Of a DNA stretch of 37,002 nt, positions 24,028 through 33,005 are shown piece after piece (the stretch's first letter is position 1; every line of letters begins with the position of its first letter). Under the pieces are notes generated by a model. It saw only the letters and a list, made by a program, of their open reading frames with translations, was not told the DNA's origin and ran no database searches. The DNA is taken from NCBI GenBank assembly GCA_030625085.1, contig DAOURK010000031.1:1-37002 (forward strand). The letters are read 5' to 3'. The translations under genes and the position numbers were made by a program. The stretch is from Pseudomonadota bacterium (GTDB taxonomy: Bacteria > SZUA-182 > DTGQ01).

Positions 24028-24783
24028 ATGAAGGAATACTCTAATCCGGCAATATGGATACTCATCGCAAGCTTTACTTTGCTGATTTCCTTATCCGCAT
24101 TTGCTTCTGACAGACGAGACAAAAAACGAAAAGGGAAACCGTCTGACCAAAGTAAACACCAATCTATTTCCCCTATGTTCATATATAAACCGCCAAAAAG
24201 GGGCAAGCCAGGAAATCGTGTGGGGGGAGGCACCCGTGGGCAAGGGGATAATATCTCTCCCTTGGCTGCCTTGGTACCGGATCATACCGGATTGACTACT
24301 AAAAATCAACCCTCCCTTTACTGGTTTTTAGCAAATTCGACTACCAATCGAATTGAATTTACCATAAGCAATAAACAGAAGATAAACCCTCTTTTGGAGA
24401 TAAGCCTTACCAATCCTGACAGACAGGGTATACAATGTATACATTTATCAGACTATGGTCTGAAGCTCTCATCGGGAATAGAGTATCAATGGTTTGTGGC
24501 TTTAGTGCCTGATCCTGATTCAAGGTCAAAAGATATTGTAGCCGGAGGGACAATCAAACACATTAAGCCTCCAAAAACGCTCACCCAAAGGCTAACTAAG
24601 GCAGGCATGATGAAAATCCCGGGGATCTATGCTGATGAGGGGATCTGGTATGACGCCTTATCAGCCATTTGTGAATTAATAAAAACTCATCCCAATGATA
24701 AAAACTTACGCTTACAGCGAGCTTCACTCTTGCAGCAGGTAGGATTGCCGGAGGTTTCCCCTTACGTGGAAAAAAGACCATAA
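24028..24783 (+). CDS. secreted DUF928 family protein
   Basis: A 251-residue exported protein. The signal peptide ends at AFA|S (cleavage after residue 26). The mature part matches DUF928: YKPPKRGKPGNRVGGGTRG, then LAALVPDHTGLTTKNQPSLYWFL, and SGIEYQWFVALVPDPDSRSKDI. No enzymatic motif is visible. DUF928 proteins are best known from cyanobacteria, where I recall them near CHASE2 and CHAT genes. AGGTGGGGG precedes the ATG. The position directly after the CHAT and CHASE2-cyclase genes suggests a shared function, perhaps as a periplasmic partner of the CHASE2 sensor. The function itself is unknown. Confidence 0.85.
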   Translation: MKEYSNPAIWILIASFTLLISLSAFASDRRDKKRKGKPSDQSKHQSISPMFIYKPPKRGKPGNRVGGGTRGQGDNISPLAALVPDHTGLTTKNQPSLYWFLANSTTNRIEFTISNKQKINPLLEISLTNPDRQGIQCIHLSDYGLKLSSGIEYQWFVALVPDPDSRSKDIVAGGTIKHIKPPKTLTQRLTKAGMMKIPGIYADEGIWYDALSAICELIKTHPNDKNLRLQRASLLQQVGLPEVSPYVEKRP

Positions 24784-24789
24784 AGTATA

Positions 24790-24891
24790 AAGCTTTTCTT
24801 TGAAGGTAAATATTTTATTATTGTAATATATACATTTTTATGTAATATAATAATATTGCTGGTAACCAGCATACCATTACAAAAAAAGCTT
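24790..24891. repeat. structured AT-rich inverted repeat region
   Basis: AAGCTTTTCTTTG (24790-24802) is complementary, with one gap, to CAAAAAAAGCTT (24880-24891). Inside are an imperfect AT palindrome (about 24809-24857) and the exact palindrome TGCTGGTAACCAGCA (24857-24871). It starts 6 bp after the DUF928 stop. It may act as a terminator or be a small non-autonomous element. Confidence 0.5.
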
Positions 24892-24921
24892 CATATACCT
24901 ATTATACCTAACGCTCACCCC

Positions 24922-24967
24922 CCAACGATTAGAGCAATACCGTTGGCTTGGCCATGATTGTAATCAT
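24922..24967. promoter_or_regulatory. paired palindromes upstream of the UPF0182 gene
   Basis: CCAACG (24922-24927) and CGTTGG (24941-24946) form an interrupted palindrome. ATGATTGTAATCAT (24954-24967) is a perfect one with a 2-bp centre. Both lie 45-90 bp upstream of a TTGACA box, where operators are often found. No regulator can be named. Confidence 0.35.
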
Positions 24968-25013
24968 ACCTATTTTGTATGTATTTGTCAGATGGTCCGT
25001 ATATGATTAATTC

Positions 25014-25072
25014 TTGACATATTTTTTTTATTTATGATAGCATACCTCTTGATAATTCAAGATAATTCAAGA
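25014..25072 (+). promoter_or_regulatory. candidate promoter and 10-bp tandem repeat before UPF0182
   Basis: TTGACA (25014-25019) is followed by TAGCAT (25038-25043) after 18 bp, a weak -10. Just downstream GATAATTCAA is repeated in tandem (25051-25060, 25061-25070, then GA), forming CTTGA..TCAAG half-sites that could bind a regulator near the transcription start. Confidence 0.4.
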
Positions 25073-25112
25073 TTTTGTGAATAATTAACAGTTTAATCTA
25101 TTAGGAGAATTT

Positions 25113-27926
25113 ATGAAAAACAAAAAATGGGGGTTGCTTATTGGTCTAATTTTTTTATTGGTGTTAAGTTTTGGAAAATTAGCCACTATCTATGGAGAGT
25201 TTTTGTGGTTTAAAATGATGACGTACTCTTCGGTGTTTTGGACAATTCTATTTGCCAAAGGACTACCGGGCCTTGTTTTTGGAATAGTTTTTGCCCTGAT
25301 TGCCGGCCTCAATATTTATCTGGCCAGAAAAATGGGGCCCACCAAAACCCACTGGGAACTTTCCATTCGTGGTCAGGGACAAAACCCCGCCCAGGTTATT
25401 CCCATTAAACCGGAATATGTTAATAAATTCTTAATTGTTATTTGCCTGGTTCTTAGTCTGATAATGGGAATATGGCCGGCCATGTTAAAATGGGATGAAT
25501 TTCTGCGTTTCTTGTACCAGACCCCCTTTTCAGGCCTGGATCCAATTTTTCATAAAAACATCGGCTTTTATGTATTTTCTTACCCGGTTTATGTTTTTTT
25601 ACAAAAATGGCTTTTTTATGGTCTGGTTATAACCACTGGAATAGTTGGATTTATTTATGTAAAAGATCAAGCCATGAATATTAAATTGGGCGCATTTATG
25701 TTCACTCGAAGAGCCAAAACTCATTTATCTTTACTGGCCGGTTTTATCTTGATACTTATTGCCTGGGATAGAAGATTAAAAATGCTGGGACTTCTTTATT
25801 CTCCCCGTGGAGTAGCCTTTGGGGCCAGTTATACTGATATGCGCGCTCAATTGGTTGCCTATTGGATTATTGCTATTATTGCTGCTGTTTGTGCCTTTAT
25901 ATTCTGGATCAATATATCCAGCAAAGGATGGAAATGGCCGCTTGGAGGCGTGGCCACTTTGTTTGCCCTTTCTGTTCTTGTAAGTGGTCTTTATCCTTGG
26001 GCCCTCCAAAAACTTGTAGTTGAACCCAATGAATTAACCAAGGAAAGGCCTTATATCGATTATAATATCAAGTATTCCCGGCTCGGATATAATCTGGATA
26101 AAATTGAAGAAAGTGACTTTCAGGCATCAACCAATCTAAATTTAGGGGATATTCAAAAAAACTCCCTAACGCTAAAAAATGTAAAATTATGGGACAAGAG
26201 CCCATTAAGGCAAACCTATAGCGAATTACAAGAGATGCGTTTATACTACAAATTTGTCAGCGTGGATGAGGATCGTTATACGCTTAATGGTGAAAAAACG
26301 CAAGTAATGCTCTCCGCCCGCGAGCTAGATCAAAGCAACCTCCCCTCTCAAGCCCAAACATTTGAAAACAGACATTTTAAATTTACTCACGGCTATGGCA
26401 TATGTATGAGCCCGGTCAACAATGTGACCAAAAAGGGATTACCTAATCTGGTTATTAGGGATATTCCTCCAGTGAGCGAGACAACACTTGATATTACCCG
26501 TCCTGAAATTTATTACGGGGAAATAGGCAATGAATTCGTTGTTGTCAATACCAAAACCCAGGAATTTGATTACCCTAAGGGAGATTCTAATGCTTACACA
26601 AGATATGAAGGAAAGGGCGGCGTTTCCATTGGTAGTTATCTTAACCGCCTGATCTTTTCCATAAAATTTTCCGATCCTAAAATCTTTCTTACCGGCTATA
26701 TCACCCCTAAGAGTCGAATCATGTTTCATCGTCAGATTAGAGACAGGGTGAAGACCATAGCACCTTTTTTAACCTATGATCGAGACCCTTATGTAGTAGT
26801 ATCTGAAACAGGCCGAATTTTTTGGATTCAAGACGCTTATACCACCACGGATAAATATCCCTATTCTGAACGATTTGCCTTATATTTTGAGCAGCAGACA
26901 TCTTATCAAACACCTCTCAAACTTTTTGCCGGCCAAAAATTGAGGCCAAAAATGATCAACTATATCCGCAATTCCGTCAAAATAGTAATAGATGCTTACA
27001 ACGGGGAAACTAATTTTTATGTAGTGGATGATGAGGACCCGATTATTCAAACCTACCAAAAAATATTCCCCCACCTTTTTAAACCCTTGGCCGAGATGCC
27101 GGAAACTCTGCTGGCTCATATCCGCTATCCTCGAGATTTGTTTGAAATTCAGGCCAATATGTATCAAACCTATCACATGCGCGATGCCCAGGTTTTTTAC
27201 AATAAAGAAGACTTGTGGGACTTGCCTGTGCAAAAAAGCCTTTCCGGTCAAATAGAATCGCCCATGAAAGGATATTACATTATTATGCGTTTACCTGCTC
27301 GGACGAGCGAGGAATTCCTCTTAATGGTCCCCTTTACACCTGATAATAAAAGCAATATGATTGCCTGGATGTGTGCTCAATGCGACGGCCCTGATTATGG
27401 AAAATTACTGGTTTACAAATTTCCCAAGGAAAAATTAATCTATGGTCCCCGTCAGATTGAAGCCAGGATTGACCAACAGACAGCGATCTCCAGTGAATTA
27501 ACCTTGTGGAGTCAACAAGGCTCAGAGGTTTTTCGTGGAGACCTGTTGGTAATACCCATCGAAGAATCAATACTTTACATTGAACCGGTCTATCTTATAG
27601 CCACAGACCAAAGCAGTTTACCTGAACTAAAGCGAGTGATTGTCGCTTATGGGGAACAAATCGAGATGGAGAAAACCCTTTCTGCCGCCTTACAGAAAAT
27701 ATTTGGCAAAGGAACGGCTGAAGCATTTTCCCCCAAATTAGAGCCGCGTTTTGATCAAGGCCAAATCAAGGACCGATCTATAAGTGAACTGGTGAGAAAA
27801 GCCGATCAATATTTTCAAGCTGCTCAAAAAAGCCTCCGTGAGGGAAATTGGGCTGAGTATGGGCGCTACCAGGAACAATTACAAGAAATAATTCAGAATC
27901 TGGTGGAGTCCTCAGAAGAAAAATGA
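25113..27926 (+). CDS. UPF0182 family membrane protein
   Basis: A 937-residue protein of the UPF0182 family. About seven transmembrane helices occupy residues 1-310 (first one GLLIGLIFLLVLSFG; later ones include PGLVFGIVFALIAGLNIYLA and LVAYWIIAIIAAVCAFIFW). A large, probably extracytoplasmic domain follows, with family phrases such as RPYIDYNIKYSRLGYNLDKI, RPEIYYGEIGNEFVVVNTK, IRYPRDLFEIQANMYQTYHM and LLVIPIEESILYIEPVYL. A charged coiled tail ends the protein. Function is not known for the family. Length is normal. AGGAGAA precedes the ATG. The gene has its own promoter candidate and is followed 46 bp later by a TPR lipoprotein gene. Confidence 0.92.
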   Translation: MKNKKWGLLIGLIFLLVLSFGKLATIYGEFLWFKMMTYSSVFWTILFAKGLPGLVFGIVFALIAGLNIYLARKMGPTKTHWELSIRGQGQNPAQVIPIKPEYVNKFLIVICLVLSLIMGIWPAMLKWDEFLRFLYQTPFSGLDPIFHKNIGFYVFSYPVYVFLQKWLFYGLVITTGIVGFIYVKDQAMNIKLGAFMFTRRAKTHLSLLAGFILILIAWDRRLKMLGLLYSPRGVAFGASYTDMRAQLVAYWIIAIIAAVCAFIFWINISSKGWKWPLGGVATLFALSVLVSGLYPWALQKLVVEPNELTKERPYIDYNIKYSRLGYNLDKIEESDFQASTNLNLGDIQKNSLTLKNVKLWDKSPLRQTYSELQEMRLYYKFVSVDEDRYTLNGEKTQVMLSARELDQSNLPSQAQTFENRHFKFTHGYGICMSPVNNVTKKGLPNLVIRDIPPVSETTLDITRPEIYYGEIGNEFVVVNTKTQEFDYPKGDSNAYTRYEGKGGVSIGSYLNRLIFSIKFSDPKIFLTGYITPKSRIMFHRQIRDRVKTIAPFLTYDRDPYVVVSETGRIFWIQDAYTTTDKYPYSERFALYFEQQTSYQTPLKLFAGQKLRPKMINYIRNSVKIVIDAYNGETNFYVVDDEDPIIQTYQKIFPHLFKPLAEMPETLLAHIRYPRDLFEIQANMYQTYHMRDAQVFYNKEDLWDLPVQKSLSGQIESPMKGYYIIMRLPARTSEEFLLMVPFTPDNKSNMIAWMCAQCDGPDYGKLLVYKFPKEKLIYGPRQIEARIDQQTAISSELTLWSQQGSEVFRGDLLVIPIEESILYIEPVYLIATDQSSLPELKRVIVAYGEQIEMEKTLSAALQKIFGKGTAEAFSPKLEPRFDQGQIKDRSISELVRKADQYFQAAQKSLREGNWAEYGRYQEQLQEIIQNLVESSEEK

Positions 27927-27972
27927 TGGGAAAGAAGTCAAAATAAAAATTGCCGGGGAAAGGGGATTTTAG

Positions 27973-28770
27973 ATGAAAAAAAAGGTTATACACTTAGGTT
28001 GCATGGGTTTCGTCACCTGGACGGTTGCCCTTTCTCTCGTTGGATGTCATGGGATGAAAGCCCGCCGACAGAAGGCGGAAAGCCATTATGAATACGGTAT
28101 ATTGTATCTACAAAACAGCAAATACCATCTGGCGAAGCGGGAATTTCAAAAGGCCGGAGAATTGAATCCAAAAGATTATCGCCTTTATAATGGGTTGGGT
28201 TTGGCTTATTATTTTCAAGGAAAATTCTCTTTAGCCATTAAGGAATATGAGAAGTCCATAAAATTAAACCCAAAATATCCGGACGCTTATAATAATATGG
28301 CCTCCGCTTTCGCCAAGCTGAAACAATGGCCTAAAGTAATTCACTATACTGACAAGGCCTTATTTATTTTATCGTATACCACCCCCGAATTTGCTCACTA
28401 TAATAAGGGGGTAGCTTATTATCACTTAGAAGAATATGAAAAGGCTCAAACAGAGTTGGAAATTTCTCTGGAATTAGAGGAAAACTATATTGATCCCCAT
28501 TATCAGTTAGGTTTGACCAAACTAAAGCTAAAATTATATTCAGGGGCCTCAGAAGAATTTCAAAAGGTCATACAATTGCTCCCTATGGCCAGGGATAAGC
28601 AGGGAGATCCTCTGCTGGTGGACAGCCATTATTACCTGGCTATCTCGTATTATTATTCCAATCAAAAAAATCTGGCAGCTAAAGAATTTCAAAAGGTTAT
28701 CGAGTTTGCCCCTGAAAGTGACAGGGCACAGGAAGCCCGCCAATACTTAAGCAAGATAGAAATAAAATAA
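27973..28770 (+). CDS. TPR lipoprotein, PilF/PilW-like
   Basis: A 265-residue lipoprotein. The signal sequence ends in the lipobox SLVGC with C25 as the modified residue. About six TPR units follow, for example YGILYLQNSKYHLAKREFQK, LGLAYYFQGKFSLAIKEYEK and YYLAISYYYSNQKNLAAKEF. The plan resembles PilF/PilW, the outer-membrane pilotin of type IV pilus secretins, and also BamD-like scaffold lipoproteins. No pilus genes are present in the window, so the specific role is open. GGGGAAAGGGG precedes the ATG. It may be co-transcribed with the UPF0182 gene before it and with ftsY 14 bp after it. Confidence 0.8.
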   Translation: MKKKVIHLGCMGFVTWTVALSLVGCHGMKARRQKAESHYEYGILYLQNSKYHLAKREFQKAGELNPKDYRLYNGLGLAYYFQGKFSLAIKEYEKSIKLNPKYPDAYNNMASAFAKLKQWPKVIHYTDKALFILSYTTPEFAHYNKGVAYYHLEEYEKAQTELEISLELEENYIDPHYQLGLTKLKLKLYSGASEEFQKVIQLLPMARDKQGDPLLVDSHYYLAISYYYSNQKNLAAKEFQKVIEFAPESDRAQEARQYLSKIEIK

Positions 28771-28784
28771 AATCTCAAGGAATA

Positions 28785-29747
28785 ATGAATATGGAGGCCA
28801 AATCAACAGGTTTATTTAAACGATTGTGTCAGGGCTTATCCAAATCACATAATGCTTTGGTAAATGGTCTGGAAAGGCTTTTCGTCCACAAAACTCGCAT
28901 TGATGAGGATTTGTTTGATGAATTAGAAGAAATTTTGATTCTGGCTGATCTTGGTGTCCAAACCTCCAGCCAAATAGTTGACAAGCTCAAAGAGGCGATT
29001 CGACAAGAAAAAATTCATGAGCCTTCTCAACTGAGGCCCATTTTACAAAAAATATTAATTGAAATGTTAACCCCTTTCCAGTCTCCCTTAGATATTTCTT
29101 CTTCTTGTCCATTTGTTATGATGGTGATTGGTGTTAATGGTGTTGGTAAAACAACAACCATAGGTAAATTAGCGGCCCGTTATGGACAACAAGGGAAAAA
29201 GGTACTCCTGGCAGCAGCGGATACCTTTCGCGCTGCTGCTATTGAGCAATTGCAAATTTGGGGCGAGCGAGCCAAAAGCGCCGGGGTTATTAAACACCAG
29301 CCTGGAGCAGACCCTGCCGCTATTGTTTATGATGCTATACAGGCAGCCAAAGCACGAGAAGCGCATTTACTCATTATTGATACGGCCGGAAGATTGCACA
29401 ATAAAACTCATCTGATCGCAGAATTACAAAAAATGAAACGAGTAATTTCTCGAGAATTACCTGGTGCACCGCATGAAATTCTCCTCATATTAGACGCCAC
29501 AACCGGTCAAAACGGCTTGCAGCAAGTCAAGCAATTTAATGAGGCCATGGAGGGAATTACCGGTCTTGCTTTGACTAAACTTGACGGCACCGCCAAGGGA
29601 GGCATACTATTCAGCATTGTCAATGAATTAGCCATACCGGTGAAACTGATAGGCATAGGGGAGAAAATAGAGGACCTGCGTAATTTCTATGCTGAGGAAT
29701 TTGTCTGTGCTCTCTTTGAAAAAAGCGAGGGAAATAATCATGGATAA
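28785..29747 (+). CDS. ftsY: signal recognition particle receptor FtsY
   Basis: A 320-residue SRP receptor GTPase that docks ribosome-SRP complexes at the inner membrane. The NG domain is complete: N domain at about 15-95 (FDELEEILILADLGVQTS), P-loop GVNGVGKTTTIGKLA, DTFRAAAIEQLQIWGER (I box), DTAGRLHNK (G3) and LTKLDGTAKGG (G4). The acidic A domain of E. coli FtsY is missing, as in many bacteria. The ATG has AAGG upstream. The last eight bases overlap ribD (ATGGATAA), so translation is probably coupled. ftsY next to riboflavin genes is not a functional pair but occurs in several anaerobic lineages. Confidence 0.96.
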   Translation: MNMEAKSTGLFKRLCQGLSKSHNALVNGLERLFVHKTRIDEDLFDELEEILILADLGVQTSSQIVDKLKEAIRQEKIHEPSQLRPILQKILIEMLTPFQSPLDISSSCPFVMMVIGVNGVGKTTTIGKLAARYGQQGKKVLLAAADTFRAAAIEQLQIWGERAKSAGVIKHQPGADPAAIVYDAIQAAKAREAHLLIIDTAGRLHNKTHLIAELQKMKRVISRELPGAPHEILLILDATTGQNGLQQVKQFNEAMEGITGLALTKLDGTAKGGILFSIVNELAIPVKLIGIGEKIEDLRNFYAEEFVCALFEKSEGNNHG

Positions 29748-30882
29748 AGATCAAAAATATATGAGACAAGTCTTTAAACTGGCCGAACTTGGGAAAGGGA
29801 AGACCTCGCCTAATCCTCTGGTAGGAGCTCTTATTGTCAAAAATGATATCATTGTAGGGCAGGGTTATCATGAAAAATACGGGGCTCCACATGCGGAAAT
29901 TAAAGCCTTGAAGCAAGCACGTCAAAAGGCCGAAGGAGCCACTCTTTACATCAATCTGGAGCCATGCAGACATAAGGGGCAGACCCCCCCCTGTACCACT
30001 GAAATCATTCATGCCGGCATCAAAAGGGTGGTTATGGCCACCAAGGACCCAAACCCTCTGGTAAACGGGCAGGGGATTCAAGACTTAAAGGAACAAGGAC
30101 TTGAAGTAAAAACCGGTGTATTGGAGAAAGCCGCCAAAAAATTAAATGAATACTTTTTTAAATATATTCGTACAGGCACACCCTTTGTTATTCTAAAAAT
30201 GGGTATGAGCCTTGATGGTAAAATGGCCACTAAAACAGGGGACTCCCGTTGGATAACCAGCGAATTACTCCGAGGTTTTGTTCACCAATTACGCAATGAA
30301 ACTGATGCCGTCCTGGTGGGTATTGGCACGGTAATTCGGGATAACCCCCGTTTGACAACTCGATTAAAAAAGGGCCGGGGCCGGGACCCAAAACGAATTA
30401 TTGTAGATAGTTTGCTTCGGACTCCGCTGCAAGCGAGAATTTTTACCCAGCAATCGGATGCGGGAAATATTATTATTACCACCACTAATGCGCCGGCAGA
30501 ACGTCTTAAAAAGCTGGAAAAAAACGGGGCTCAAGTAATTTTTATTAAAAGCATAGGAAAAAATATGGTAGATTTAAAGGCCATGTTAGTTGAACTCGGA
30601 AAATTACAGATCACCTCCCTCTTGATTGAAGGGGGCCCAGGCATCAATGGTTCGGCCATCCAGGCTGGAATTATTGATAAAGTTATTATGTTCATTGCCC
30701 CAAAAATTATTGGCGGTGTCGCAGCTCCTAGCGCTATTGGGGGTGAGGGGGTAGCCCGAGTTGATGATGCAATCAAACTATACGACATTAAAACCAAACG
30801 ATTCGGCAATGATTTAATGATAGAAGGATATATTGACGGTTCCACGCCTGCCTGTGTTTGGGCTCCTTTTGGATGTCAATAA
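29740..30882 (+). CDS. ribD: bifunctional riboflavin deaminase-reductase RibD
   Basis: A 380-residue RibD catalyses the deamination and reduction of the pyrimidine intermediate of riboflavin synthesis. The N-terminal deaminase carries the zinc site H51-A-E53 and C76/C85 (EPCRHKGQTPPC). The C-terminal reductase (about 150-370) begins with FVILKMGMSLDGKMATKTGDS and includes SLLIEGGPGINGS. GAGGGA lies about 8 nt before the ATG, which overlaps the end of ftsY by eight bases. The upstream frame extension into ftsY is not used. It is the first of five riboflavin-linked genes in a row; ribE follows after 2 bp. Confidence 0.96.
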   Translation: MDKDQKYMRQVFKLAELGKGKTSPNPLVGALIVKNDIIVGQGYHEKYGAPHAEIKALKQARQKAEGATLYINLEPCRHKGQTPPCTTEIIHAGIKRVVMATKDPNPLVNGQGIQDLKEQGLEVKTGVLEKAAKKLNEYFFKYIRTGTPFVILKMGMSLDGKMATKTGDSRWITSELLRGFVHQLRNETDAVLVGIGTVIRDNPRLTTRLKKGRGRDPKRIIVDSLLRTPLQARIFTQQSDAGNIIITTTNAPAERLKKLEKNGAQVIFIKSIGKNMVDLKAMLVELGKLQITSLLIEGGPGINGSAIQAGIIDKVIMFIAPKIIGGVAAPSAIGGEGVARVDDAIKLYDIKTKRFGNDLMIEGYIDGSTPACVWAPFGCQ

Positions 30883-30884
30883 TC

Positions 30885-31568
30885 ATGTTTACCGGTTTAG
30901 TAAATGAAGTAGGTAATATTATCAGTATACAAAAAAAAGGAGAAATTTCTCGCCTTAGTATTCGAATTACAGCAGCCAACGACCAGGACCGGATCGGAGA
31001 CAGTATTTGTATAAATGGTGTCTGTTTGACAGTGACTGCCTTAAGCGGTCATATCTTACAATTTGATCTTTCTTTGGAAACAACGACCACCACTACACTA
31101 GGAAAATTAAAGGCCTCTGACCGAGTAAACATAGAGAGGGCCTTGCGCCTCAGTGACCGATTAGGGGGACATCTTCTTTCGGGTCACATAGACGGCATAG
31201 GATATATTCGAGAACGAAAAAAAAATGATAAGCATTATTTACTGGGGATAGAATTCCCTCAAAAAATTTCCTGCTATTTAGTTGAAAAAGGATCAATCGG
31301 CATAGATGGAGTTAGCCTGACTATTGCTGATCTTGAAAAAAACCTCCTTTGGGTATCTATTATCCCCCATACATCTGAAGTTACCACATTAAAGGAGAAA
31401 AAAAGGGGCCATCAGGTAAATGTGGAAGCAGATCTTTTAGCTAAATACATTTATCGCCTGCTTGCTGATCATCCTGCGATTCAATTGAGCGAATCAAAAA
31501 CTCACTCTTCTCTTAAGGCACCTGATTTTGGGAAAGAATTATTAGCCAAACATGGATTTTTATCATAA
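30885..31568 (+). CDS. ribE: riboflavin synthase alpha chain
   Basis: A 227-residue riboflavin synthase, which dismutates two 6,7-dimethyl-8-ribityllumazine molecules to riboflavin. The two lumazine-binding repeats are visible: MFTGLVNEVGNI with SICINGVCLTV in the first and DRLGGHLLSGHIDGIGYI with GSIGIDGVSLTIAD in the second. The ATG giving MFTGLV is the family's usual N-terminus, so the nine codons upstream are not coding. The start is 2 bp after the ribD stop with no strong ribosome-binding site, suggesting coupling. It ends 225 bp before ribBA, after which lie a small palindrome and a dispersed repeat. Confidence 0.95.
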   Translation: MFTGLVNEVGNIISIQKKGEISRLSIRITAANDQDRIGDSICINGVCLTVTALSGHILQFDLSLETTTTTTLGKLKASDRVNIERALRLSDRLGGHLLSGHIDGIGYIRERKKNDKHYLLGIEFPQKISCYLVEKGSIGIDGVSLTIADLEKNLLWVSIIPHTSEVTTLKEKKRGHQVNVEADLLAKYIYRLLADHPAIQLSESKTHSSLKAPDFGKELLAKHGFLS

Positions 31569-31572
31569 AACC

Positions 31573-31720
31573 TTCCCCATGGGGAATAACAAATTGAAAA
31601 ATTAACAAAATTACGTTATTATAGATTTTCAGATAATAAATTCCATACACGCACTTTTTAAACTATAGCGCAGGGCTTTAGCTCTGTAGTTTATTTCAGC
31701 AGGGCTAAAGCCCTGCGCTA
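31573..31720. repeat. intergenic palindrome and dispersed inverted repeat (copy 2)
   Basis: TTCCCCATGGGGAA (31573-31586) is a perfect palindrome just after ribE. A long inverted repeat follows: the arm at 31666-31686 (CGCAGGGCTTTAGCTCTG at its core) pairs with the arm at 31700-31720 (CAGGGCTAAAGCCCTGCGC) at 20 of 21 positions around a 13-bp loop. The sequence continues CTACTATTGCCTGAA, shared with the element at 23920. No FMN riboswitch consensus is seen in this leader. Confidence 0.75.
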
Positions 31721-31793
31721 CTATTGCCTGAAAAATGATTGGGAAATTATCTTTTTGAAAAACTATAGATAATACCAGAAAGGGAGATGTCGC

Positions 31794-33005
31794 ATGTGTT
31801 TTAGCACCATTCCGGAAGCATTGGAAGATTTTCAGCAGGGCAAGATGCTCATTGTTATTGACGATGAAGACCGTGAAAATGAGGGCGACTTAACTATAGC
31901 CGCGGAAAAAACTACGCCTGAAATTATTAATTTTATGGCCCAATATGGACGCGGCTTGATCTGCTTGCCAATGGAAGGCAAACGTCTTGATGAACTTAAA
32001 ATTCCCATGATGGTTCAAGAAAATACCTCTTCTTTTGAGACGGCTTTTACCATTACCATTGAAGCAAAACATAAAACAACCACCGGCATTAGCGCTGCAG
32101 ATCGAGCAGTTACTATTTTAACAGCTATTGATCCCAAAACAAAACCTGAAGACATGGCTCGTCCGGGCCATATGTTTCCACTTCGAGGCAAAGAGGGAGG
32201 AGTGTTAACTCGAACCGGACAAACAGAAGCAGCCATTGATTTGGCACGATTGGCCGGATTATACCCGGCAGGCGTTATCTGCGAAATAATGAATCCAGAC
32301 GGCACTATGGCCCGATTGCCTTCTTTAATAAAATTTTCAAAAAAACATAACATCAAACTGGTTACTATCAAAGATCTTATTGGATATCGACTTCGCAATG
32401 AAAAACTCGTTTCAAGGGCTGCTACATTTTCTCTTCCCACCAAGTATGGTATATTTCAATCTATTGCCTATGAAAGTAAAACCGATAAACAAGTCCATAT
32501 TGCTTTAACTATGGGAAAATGGAATGAGGAAGAAGAAATCCCTGTTCGTGTACATTCGGAATGTTTAACCGGTGATGCCTTAGGTTCGGTGCGCTGTGAT
32601 TGCGGGGCTCAATTAGAAAAAGCTATGGAAATAATCGCTCAACGAGGAAAAGGGATTATCCTCTATCTTCATCAGGAAGGCCGCGGCATCGGCCTTTTAA
32701 ATAAATTGCGGGCTTATGAACTTCAGGATCAGGGAAGAGATACAGTAGAGGCCAACGAAGACTTGGGATTTAAAGCGGATTTACGTGAATATGGAACAGG
32801 CGCCCAGGTCCTGGTAGATTTAGGGGTAAAAAAAATCCAATTATTAACCAACAATCCCCGTAAAATTATAGGCTTAGAAGGATACGGCCTTCAGATAGTC
32901 AACCGAATAGCCCTTGAAATTAAAGCTTCCAAAAGTAATGTTCATTACTTAAAAACAAAAAAAAAGAAACTTGGCCATTTACTCACTATTGAGGAGAAAA
33001 AATGA
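31794..33005 (+). CDS. ribBA: bifunctional DHBP synthase/GTP cyclohydrolase II RibBA
   Basis: A 403-residue fusion supplying both precursors of riboflavin. The N-terminal 3,4-dihydroxy-2-butanone-4-phosphate synthase (1-200) has [12 protein letters not shown] and [16 protein letters not shown] with the [10 protein letters not shown] motif. The C-terminal GTP cyclohydrolase II (205-400) has the zinc cysteines C257, C268 and C270 ([20 protein letters not shown]) and [18 protein letters not shown]. Both halves look active. GGGAG precedes the ATG. The stop overlaps the ribH start (ATGA). Confidence 0.96.
   Translation: MCFSTIPEALEDFQQGKMLIVIDDEDRENEGDLTIAAEKTTPEIINFMAQYGRGLICLPMEGKRLDELKIPMMVQENTSSFETAFTITIEAKHKTTTGISAADRAVTILTAIDPKTKPEDMARPGHMFPLRGKEGGVLTRTGQTEAAIDLARLAGLYPAGVICEIMNPDGTMARLPSLIKFSKKHNIKLVTIKDLIGYRLRNEKLVSRAATFSLPTKYGIFQSIAYESKTDKQVHIALTMGKWNEEEEIPVRVHSECLTGDALGSVRCDCGAQLEKAMEIIAQRGKGIILYLHQEGRGIGLLNKLRAYELQDQGRDTVEANEDLGFKADLREYGTGAQVLVDLGVKKIQLLTNNPRKIIGLEGYGLQIVNRIALEIKASKSNVHYLKTKKKKLGHLLTIEEKK

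Noticed and set aside
31569-31793. FMN riboswitch before ribBA
   Set aside because: The leader shows a dispersed inverted repeat but none of the conserved RFN-element segments; none is seen before ribD either.
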